NCBI GenBank assembly: GCA_041648735.1
Contig: JBAZOO010000046.1
Span: 1 to 18,212, forward strand
From: JBAZOO01 sp041648735
GTDB taxonomy: Bacteria > Verrucomicrobiota > Lentisphaeria > Oligosphaerales > CAITYL01
Direction of reading: 5' to 3'
Length of the DNA stretch: 18,212 nucleotides
In this document: positions 1-5,230 of the stretch, piece after piece
Numbering within the stretch: the stretch's first letter is position 1
How the letters are laid out: the number at the start of each line of letters is the position of its first letter
Program-made: the position numbers and the translations under genes
Notes under the pieces: model-generated
The model's database searches: none
The model's input: only the letters and a program-made list of their open reading frames with translations
What the model was told of the DNA's origin: nothing

Positions 1-67
1 GCCGCCAGACTTTTCAAATAATTGATAGTAACTACAAAGAAGGATTTGCCAATTTTACGCACGACGG

Positions 68-111
68 AAATGGGGGCCGTGCGGGGAAAATATTTTCCCC
101 GAGACCCATTT
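68..111. repeat. Nested inverted repeat with a 20-bp perfect palindrome
   Basis: The core at 82-101 is a perfect 20-bp palindrome: CGGGGAAAAT followed at once by its exact complement. It is framed by a second inverted repeat, AAATGGG at 68-74 and CCCATTT at 105-111. A competing 7-bp pairing, CGAGACC at 100-106 with GGTCTCG at 131-137, would exclude the outer and core stems. The core overlaps the -10 of a leftward promoter, so an operator for a dimeric repressor is the simplest reading. A hairpin or alternative RNA fold is the other possibility. Confidence 0.75.
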
Positions 112-116
112 GTCAA
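87..116 (-). promoter_or_regulatory. Leftward sigma70-like promoter with palindromic operator
   Basis: On the minus strand a consensus -35 TTGACA (111-116) is followed after 18 bp by TATTTT (87-92). The predicted start is near 80, so transcription would run left, out of the window, to a gene whose start is not included. The -10 lies inside the 20-bp palindrome. That arrangement is typical of repression by a DNA-binding dimer, but the regulator is unknown. Confidence 0.45.
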
Positions 117-434
117 AGTTGGGCTAGTACGGTCTCGAATCACGCAGAGAGAGTTCGAAATGGCGGTGGGGTCCGGGACGAACGAGCCTGTTAACCACAA
201 ACGGGCCGTTCACCAGAGAGTCCGAGAGTTTTGGGGGTTGCTCTCGGGGTCCGGTACGAAACATGACGTTTCGCGGCGGAACCCGGTTTCTCGGTTTCGG
301 AACAGAGAATCCGCCTGGCGCGGCGGGATCGCCGGAACCCTTTGGAATCAACGGAAAACGCAAACGGCCCGGCCAGATGCCTGGTCGGGCGTTCGTGTTA
401 ACCGGAATGTACGGAAATCTTCCGCGAAAAAAAA
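112..434. other. Non-coding stretch rich in small inverted repeats
   Basis: No convincing gene is seen here; the open frames have no homology-like features and run into the tRNA. Stem-forming pairs are frequent: CCGAGAG 222-228 with CTCTCGG 241-247, CGAAAC 257-262 with GTTTCG 268-273, and the 10-bp stem at 367-390. A 15-bp near-direct repeat (one mismatch) begins GGGGTCCGG at 168-182 and 246-260. It could be the leader or 3' region of something to the left, or a structured RNA. I recognise no known RNA family. Confidence 0.4.
353..390 (-). terminator. Candidate terminator downstream of tRNA-Asn
   Basis: On the minus strand, a 10-bp stem with a 4-nt loop (390 back to 367, one G-T pair) is followed by a moderately T-rich tail (CGTTTGCGTTTTCC). 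It lies 45 bp beyond the tRNA-Asn 3' end. An additional run of eight T directly abuts the tRNA CCA end (434-427), which may also help end transcription. Confidence 0.45.
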
Positions 435-509
435 TGGCTCCGGCAGTAGGATTCGAACCTACGACCAAGTGGTTAACAGCCACCTACTCTACCGCTGAGC
501 TATGCCGGA
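435..509 (-). tRNA. tRNA-Asn (anticodon GTT)
   Basis: Read on the minus strand, the sequence starts TCCGGCA, which pairs with TGCCGGA at the 3' end. A G discriminator follows, and then an encoded CCA (437-435). The D-arm, a 5-bp anticodon stem with loop CTGTTAA (anticodon GTT at 475-477), and a canonical TTCGAATC T-loop are all present. The length of 75 nt including CCA is normal for a class I tRNA. It is transcribed leftward from the promoter at 554-581. Confidence 0.97.
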
Positions 510-553
510 GTTTGGGAGAGTCGGCCGCGCCCGGGGGGCGGCAAACGCTTGAT

Positions 554-581
554 ACTATAGGCGGGGATGCGGAGTTCGCAA
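554..581 (-). promoter_or_regulatory. Promoter of tRNA-Asn
   Basis: On the minus strand, TTGCGA (576-581) and TATAGT (554-559) are separated by 16 bp, matching TTGACA/TATAAT at 4/6 and 5/6. The predicted start is near 547, about 38 nt ahead of the mature tRNA. It is an AT-rich block in very GC-rich surroundings and correctly placed for the tRNA. Confidence 0.6.
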
Positions 582-630
582 CCGGGGCGGCGGGCTTTTT
601 TGCGGACTTGGGAAAAGGCGATGGGTGGCG

Positions 631-658
631 TTGCAATGGCGGGAAGGCGGAGTATCTT
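631..658 (+). promoter_or_regulatory. Promoter of tRNA-Ser
   Basis: TTGCAA (631-636) and TATCTT (653-658) are separated by 16 bp, the same spacing as the divergent tRNA-Asn promoter. The predicted start near 665 is 20 nt ahead of the mature tRNA-Ser. Confidence 0.5.
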
Positions 659-684
659 AAGCGCGTTTTGCGGCACCCACTCGC

Positions 685-778
<94 letters not shown>

Positions 779-790
779 TTTATTTTCAAG

Positions 791-827
791 CGCAACCCAC
801 GACTGCCGAAGGGGTTGCGTTTTTTTT
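791..827 (+). terminator. Intrinsic terminator after tRNA-Ser
   Basis: A perfect 8-bp stem, CGCAACCC (791-798) with GGGTTGCG (812-819), encloses a 13-nt loop and is followed directly by eight T (820-827). It lies 13 bp beyond the tRNA-Ser CCA and ahead of the ABC ATPase gene. It therefore ends the tRNA transcript. Confidence 0.9.
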
Positions 828-878
828 GCCGCGGCACCCGCCCGCCGGCGGGCCGCCGCCGCTTTCCTGGAGGATGCA

Positions 879-1697
879 ATGGCCGGACGTGAACGGGTGG
901 TGACGATGGCGGGGGTGCGCCTCTGGCGGGGCGACACCGTGATCCTGGACGGGGTGGACTGGGCGGTGGAGCGCGGCCGGCACTGGGCGCTGGTCGGCCC
1001 CAATGGCTGCGGCAAGACGACCTTGTTGAAGGTGCTCTGCGGCTGGCTGTTCCCGTCCGAGGGGCGGGTGGCGGTGCTGGGGCGGGAGTTCGGTTCCTGC
1101 GTGATGGCGGAGCTGCGCCGGGAGATTGGCTGGGTCACGACGTCGCTGGTGGGGATGATTCCGGAGGGGATGGTCACGCTGGGGGTGGTGTTGGGGGGGG
1201 GGCGGAACGCGTTCGTGTTGCGGGAGGAGCCGACGGAGGGTGAGCTGGAGGCGGCGCGCGACCATCTGGCGGCGGTGGGCTGCCTGGAGCGGTGGGAGCT
1301 GCCGTACCACCAGCTTTCGCAGGGGGAGCAGATGCGGGTGCTCATTGCCCGGGCGCTGATGGGGGAACCGCGGCTGCTGATCCTGGATGAGCCCTGCACG
1401 GCGCTGGATCCGGTGGCGCGGGACGCCTTCCTGGGGAACGTCGGCGAGCTGCTGGCGCGGCGGCCGGAGCTGACGCTGGTCTACGTCACGCACCACTTGG
1501 AGGAGATCCTGCCGGCGGTGACGGAGGTGCTGGCGCTGCGCCGGGGGCGGGTGGTGGCCTCTGGCGGGAAGGAGGCGGTGTTGACGCCGGCGACGCTGGA
1601 GCGGGTGTTTGGGCGGCCCTTCGTGGTGCGGCGGGAGGGTGGGCGCTTTTTCGCGCAGCCCCAGGTGGCGCCCGGTTCCGCCTGGCATTTGGGGTGA
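879..1697 (+). CDS. ABC transporter-type ATPase, orphan, YlmA-like
   Basis: This 272-residue protein is a single ABC ATPase domain without its own membrane part. Walker A GPNGCGKT is at 40-47, the signature LSQGE at 146-150, Walker B LLILDE at 166-171 and the H-loop histidines at 205-206. The Q-loop region reads WVTTSL (about 85-90) where most transporters have Gln. A Ser or Thr here is, as I recall, seen in the YlmA/ModF-like group, so the protein may not energise a classical importer. The start at 879 is fixed by GGAGG at 869-873 with 5-nt spacing; the frame opens further upstream into the tRNA and terminator but without a ribosome site. No permease gene is adjacent. A run of ten G at 1193-1202 is a possible slippage site. 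The ATPase call is certain and the substrate unknown. Confidence 0.9.
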   Translation: MAGRERVVTMAGVRLWRGDTVILDGVDWAVERGRHWALVGPNGCGKTTLLKVLCGWLFPSEGRVAVLGREFGSCVMAELRREIGWVTTSLVGMIPEGMVTLGVVLGGGRNAFVLREEPTEGELEAARDHLAAVGCLERWELPYHQLSQGEQMRVLIARALMGEPRLLILDEPCTALDPVARDAFLGNVGELLARRPELTLVYVTHHLEEILPAVTEVLALRRGRVVASGGKEAVLTPATLERVFGRPFVVRREGGRFFAQPQVAPGSAWHLG

Positions 1698-1707
1698 AGG
1701 GCGACTT

Positions 1708-1746
1708 CGGATTTCCGATTTCCGATTTCGGATGCGGGAATTTGGG
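1708..1746. repeat. AT-rich GATTTCC repeat between convergent genes
   Basis: The string ATTTCCG is repeated here (GGATTTCCGATTTCCGATT, then TCGGATGCGGGAATTTGGGG) between the convergent ABC ATPase and DUF6178-like genes. Its composition differs sharply from the surrounding GC-rich sequence. Strings with the same flavour occur at 13996-14047 and 16780-16815, so this looks like a dispersed intergenic repeat. No T-tail terminator structure is evident. Confidence 0.6.
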
Positions 1747-1780
1747 GCAAGCCAAGGGGTGGGGAGGGGGCGGCTCAGCC

Positions 1781-3163
1781 TCAGCCGGCGGTGGCGCGGG
1801 CGGCCTGCTCGAGCTGCCAGACGTAGGTCCAGGCCAGGCGGTAGTCGCTGGCGTTGAGGATGTGGCGGGTGCCGCCCTGGGGTGACTGGGGCAGGAGCGG
1901 TTCCGGCTCGCTGAGGGCGAGGTAGGCGTAGCCGAGGTTGCTGCCGGAGACCACGCCGCCGCCGCGCTGTTCGATCTTGGTCAGTTCGACGATGGCGCTT
2001 TCCAGAGCGTCGAAGAGCATGGCGGCGAGGCGGAAGAACCATTCCACCTGCCGTTCCTGGAGGAGGCGGCCGCCGTGCTCGGGGTCGCCGGTGGCGGCGA
2101 TTTCCAGGCCGAGGCTGATCCAGCGGCGGACCTTGTCCACCGCCTCGCGTTGCTGGCGCAGGTCGCCGAGGTCCACCTGGTCGGCGATCATGACTTTGTT
2201 GGCGACCTCGACCAGTTCCGCCTCCCAGCGGCCGGCGCTTTCCGCGGTGGTGGCGGCGGCGGCCTGGTCGGCCAGAAGCCGGGTAACCTTGGCGAGGAAG
2301 AGGCCGTCGGCCGGCTGGCTGCCGCCGGCGCGGACGGCGGGGGCGGTGCCGGGCGGCGTTGCGGGGGTGGCCGTGGCGGCGGTGCGCCAGCCGGCCAGCA
2401 ACCCCTTGATGTCGAACTCGACGGGGTAGTAGACGGTGATGGCTAGGCTGGGGGCGGGGAAGCCCTTGCCCTTGAGGCGCGCCTCGCGCCCCTCGATGGC
2501 GTCGGCCTCGATGGTGCCCTTGCTGTTGGTGCGCACCCAGGCCAGGAGCCGGATCCAGAGGTTGGGGTCGAAGGCGTAGAGCCGTTCCAGGAACTGTTGG
2601 ACGACGGGGTTGCCGCCCTTGACCCAATCGGGGTCGAGGTAGTACTGGTCCTCGATCATGAAGTCCTTCTCGAACTTGACATGCTTCTTCAGGGCCAGGG
2701 CGAGGAGGTCGGCGTTGATGGCGGTGAGGATGCGGAAGATCTGCGCTTCGTCGCATTCGAGGAAAAGCTGGAGCCAGTCGGCGAACTTCCGGCCGTCGAG
2801 CGCTTCGCCGCGCCAGCAGTCGTGGTCGAGCATGAAATTGAGCTGTTCCTGGGAGGCGACTTCGACGACCTCCTGGGCCTCCCACTTGCCGACGCACATC
2901 ACGGTCCGGTGCAGCTCCATTTCCGGGAGCGACTGGACCAGGCGGGTGGCGTCCTCGGGCAGGTTCAGCAGGTCCAGCCGCTGGTCGGGGGGTGCGCTGA
3001 GGACGACCGCCTGCTGCTCTTCCAGGGGCAGGGTCTTGAACAGGGCTTCCGCCTGGGCGCCGGCATGTTTGACCAAGGCGAGCAGCGCGTTGGCCTTTTC
3101 CGCCGGGGCCACGGCCAGGCGCCAGGATTCGGGAATGGGGGTGGGGGGCGGTTCCGGGATCAT
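1781..3163 (-). CDS. DUF6178-like protein
   Basis: The 460-residue protein is acidic and soluble, with no signal peptide or membrane segment. Two helical parts flank a low-complexity Ala/Thr/Pro linker at about 260-287. The N-terminal part (PPDQRLDLLNLPEDATRLVQ at 58-77, then ASQEQLNFMLDHDCWRGEALDG at 103-124) resembles what I recall of DUF6178, a family of unknown function. No catalytic motif is apparent. I chose ATG 3163; a TTG two codons upstream (3169) would add only Met-Arg, and neither has a strong Shine-Dalgarno. A promoter lies at 3199-3226. The gene converges on the ABC ATPase and is divergent from the FGE-like gene. That it is a real gene is secure; the family name is tentative. Confidence 0.75.
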   Translation of the reverse strand: MIPEPPPTPIPESWRLAVAPAEKANALLALVKHAGAQAEALFKTLPLEEQQAVVLSAPPDQRLDLLNLPEDATRLVQSLPEMELHRTVMCVGKWEAQEVVEVASQEQLNFMLDHDCWRGEALDGRKFADWLQLFLECDEAQIFRILTAINADLLALALKKHVKFEKDFMIEDQYYLDPDWVKGGNPVVQQFLERLYAFDPNLWIRLLAWVRTNSKGTIEADAIEGREARLKGKGFPAPSLAITVYYPVEFDIKGLLAGWRTAATATPATPPGTAPAVRAGGSQPADGLFLAKVTRLLADQAAAATTAESAGRWEAELVEVANKVMIADQVDLGDLRQQREAVDKVRRWISLGLEIAATGDPEHGGRLLQERQVEWFFRLAAMLFDALESAIVELTKIEQRGGGVVSGSNLGYAYLALSEPEPLLPQSPQGGTRHILNASDYRLAWTYVWQLEQAARATAG

Positions 3164-3469
3164 GCGCAACTCGTGGGTTGAGGCGGTGGGGGTTCGCTAC
3201 TTTAGGAGTGGTGGCCGGCAATTCAACCGCCCGGCCGGCAACTGTCCGGATTTGGCGGCATTTGACGGGATCCGGCGGCCAGGGGCGCCTTCCCCGCGGC
3301 ACCCCCTCAGATGGTGCGTCCGTTTTCAAGTGGCGGCGGAGACTTTTCAGCGCTGCCACGCGCGGGTGGGGCTGGGCTCGAATCCGCGGTGGGCGGGGGT
3401 ATATTCCGGGGTGCGCGGCAACTGGCGCGTCACCGATCGGCGCGGGTTGCCATCCCGGCGGGGAGAACC
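3164..3469. other. Divergent intergenic region
   Basis: About 300 bp lie between the divergent DUF6178-like and FGE-like genes. On the right it holds an isolated TATATT at 3400-3405, a plausible -10 for the FGE-like gene, but no good -35 at 16-18 bp. On the left it holds the minus-strand promoter at 3199-3226. The rest is GC-rich without clear genes, long hairpins or repeats. Confidence 0.4.
3199..3226 (-). promoter_or_regulatory. Candidate promoter of the DUF6178-like gene
   Basis: On the minus strand, TTGAAT (3221-3226) and TAAAGT (3199-3204) are spaced 16 bp, each 4/6 to consensus. This gives a start near 3192 and a leader of about 25-30 nt to ATG 3163. The 16-bp spacing matches the tRNA and mazEF promoters in this window. 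Confidence 0.4.
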
Positions 3470-4444
3470 ATGGAAATCAAGACCCAGTGTCCGCATTGCC
3501 TTGGCCGCTACCTGGTTGACGACGACATGCTGGGGGAGAGCATCCGTTGCGTCCGTTGCGAGAAGGCCTTTGAAGTCAAGGAGTACTTGCCGCCGGCACC
3601 GCCCCAGCGCGCAAAGTTGCGGCTGAAGGCGGCCGTGGACGTGGTTGTCCGCGGCGGTGCGGATGCCGCCGAGAAGCGGGTGCCGCACCTTGGGCTGGAG
3701 TTGGCGGCGATCCCGCCGGGCTCGTTCCGCCAAGGGGCCGAGGGTGGGTATTTGAGCGAGAGGCCGGTGCGGACGGTGCATCTGACCTATCCCTTCTGGA
3801 TGAGCCGCTGCCTCATCACCCAAGCCCAGTTCCGCGAGGTGATGGCCCGCAACCCCAGCTATTTCGAGGGGGATGACCTGCCGGTGGAGTCCGTCACTTG
3901 GCAGGAGGCGCTGGAGTTCTGCCGGCGGTTGACGGAGATTGAGCGGGTGGCGAAGCGGATCTCCCCGTCGCTCCATTTCCGCCTGCCGACCGAGGCCGAA
4001 TGGGAATACGCTTGCCGCGCCGGCCTGCGGCCGGCCGCCGAGGGGCAGGAAGAGCCGGCGGAGCTGCGCGCCTTTTGGCGGGGCGACCCGGAAGCGCTGA
4101 AGGCGTATGCGTGGTTTGACTTGGACAGCGAGGAGACGCCCCATCCCGTGGGGACGCTCAAGCCCAATCCGTGGGGGCTCTACGACCTGCTCGGCAACGT
4201 GGCGGAATGGTGCATGGACTGGTATGGGCCGTATCCGGAGGGCGAGGTCACCGATCCGAAGGGGCCGGAGGCCGGACGGCGCAAGGTGCGGCGGGGCGGG
4301 GGCTGGGCCAGTGTCGCCCGCCGCTGCCGGGCCGCGGACCGGATCGGGGTTGCCCCCGCGACGGCGTCGGGGCTGATCGGCTTCCGCGTCGTGGCGGTGC
4401 GTATTGGGGAGCCGCCGTTCTCCTACAACTACCACGTCTGGTGA
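3470..4444 (+). CDS. Zn-ribbon plus FGE-sulfatase-like (SUMF1) domain protein
   Basis: The 324-residue protein begins with a zinc-ribbon of the MJ0042 type (Cys7, Cys10, Cys27, Cys30). A linker follows, and then a formylglycine-generating-enzyme-like domain from about 76 to 310. Typical motifs are RLPTEAEWEYACRAG (171-185), NPWGLYDLLGNVAEW (233-247), RGGGWAS (275-281) and GLIGFRVV (301-308). True FGEs oxidise a sulfatase cysteine using a pair of cysteines near the C-terminus. Here that stretch (SVARRCRAADR, about 281-291) has only one Cys, so real FGE activity is doubtful and a binding or structural role is more likely. GGGGAG at 3460-3465 sits 4 nt ahead of ATG 3470. There is no signal peptide, so it is probably cytoplasmic. 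It converges on the DUF4388 gene with 22 bp between stops. Confidence 0.88.
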   Translation: MEIKTQCPHCLGRYLVDDDMLGESIRCVRCEKAFEVKEYLPPAPPQRAKLRLKAAVDVVVRGGADAAEKRVPHLGLELAAIPPGSFRQGAEGGYLSERPVRTVHLTYPFWMSRCLITQAQFREVMARNPSYFEGDDLPVESVTWQEALEFCRRLTEIERVAKRISPSLHFRLPTEAEWEYACRAGLRPAAEGQEEPAELRAFWRGDPEALKAYAWFDLDSEETPHPVGTLKPNPWGLYDLLGNVAEWCMDWYGPYPEGEVTDPKGPEAGRRKVRRGGGWASVARRCRAADRIGVAPATASGLIGFRVVAVRIGEPPFSYNYHVW

Positions 4445-4466
4445 CCGCCGCCGCCGGGAGGGGGGG

Positions 4467-5207
4467 TCAGCCCGTCATTTCGTCGGCCATGACGGAGGCT
4501 TCGAGGAGGATCGAGGAGAGCGGCAGCTCCAGGCTGGTCGTGGCGGCGGCCTTCCCTTCGAAGAAGATTGCCTCGATCTGGCCTTGGCTCATCATGTGGG
4601 CCATCGCCTCCAGCCCGGTGAAGGTCCGGAAGGCGGCGTGGACCACCGTGCCCTTGGCCAGGCACATGATGCCTTTCTCCTCGGAGGCGAACATCAGCAT
4701 CAGCTCGCCTTCGCGGGAGGACATGGCCAGGAATTGGAGGGCGTTGCTGATCTCGTCGCCGCTGTTGAGCTGGAAATGCATGCGGCCATGGGTTTCCAGC
4801 GCCGCCGCGGCCGCGCCGCGTTCCAAGGTGACGCCGGCGGGCAGGTAGCCGTGGATCTCCTCCAGCACGGTTTCCACCGGCAGCATGTCGTCGGCGCCGG
4901 CTTCCAGGAGCCGGAGGCGGTTGATCTCGCGGAAGGCGTCGGTGTAGACGACCAGCGGTGTTTGGGCGAACAGGCTTTTGAGCAGGACGACGGTGGTCAG
5001 GTGCTGGCGGCCGGGTGAATGGCAGCCGAACAGGATGAGGTCGGGCGCCGGCGTTGCCGGCGCCTCGATCAGCCGGTGCGGACTTTCCAGCAGGCTCACG
5101 TCAAGGCCGTTGCCACGGCTGCGCAGCTTCTGGAGCAGCGGCTCGCCGCGGGCGGCCTGGTCGTCGAGGATGACAATGCGGGCGGTGGCGTCGGCGGTGG
5201 GGGGCAT
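4467..5207 (-). CDS. Degenerate receiver domain fused to DUF4388
   Basis: The 246-residue protein has an N-terminal response-regulator-like fold (about 9-122) and a C-terminal DUF4388-type domain (about 140-235, with the usual glycine-containing strands and a hydrophobic ending). In the receiver the acidic pair Asp15-Asp16 is kept. However, the phospho-acceptor site reads PDLILFGCHSPG (55-66), with Phe/Gly where Asp is expected. The usual Lys region reads GADDMLPVE (104-112), without Lys. It is therefore probably a pseudo-receiver that does not accept phosphate. DUF4388 is known from PatA-like and gliding-associated regulators; its function is not defined. The gene is second in a unit, 23 bp after the roadblock/HhH gene, with GAGGA ahead of ATG 5207 (about 9 nt). 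It is likely a cytoplasmic partner of that protein; this is inferred from context only. Confidence 0.82.
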   Translation of the reverse strand: MPPTADATARIVILDDQAARGEPLLQKLRSRGNGLDVSLLESPHRLIEAPATPAPDLILFGCHSPGRQHLTTVVLLKSLFAQTPLVVYTDAFREINRLRLLEAGADDMLPVETVLEEIHGYLPAGVTLERGAAAAALETHGRMHFQLNSGDEISNALQFLAMSSREGELMLMFASEEKGIMCLAKGTVVHAAFRTFTGLEAMAHMMSQGQIEAIFFEGKAAATTSLELPLSSILLEASVMADEMTG

Positions 5208-5230
5208 GCGGCGGTTTCCTCAGGCGCGGG

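Noticed and set aside
22..498. Possible gene left of the tRNAs
   Set aside because: The frame runs through tRNA-Asn in antisense, has no ribosome site and has no recognisable features.
786..3359. Long minus-strand open frame of over 800 codons
   Set aside because: It runs across the ABC ATPase in antisense and the DUF6178-like gene in another frame. Arg/Pro/Gln-rich composition is typical of non-coding frames in high-G+C DNA.
4445..4466. Terminator between the convergent FGE-like and DUF4388 genes
   Set aside because: The 22 bp are simple GC sequence (CCGCCGCCGCCGGGAGG) with no stem plus T-run.
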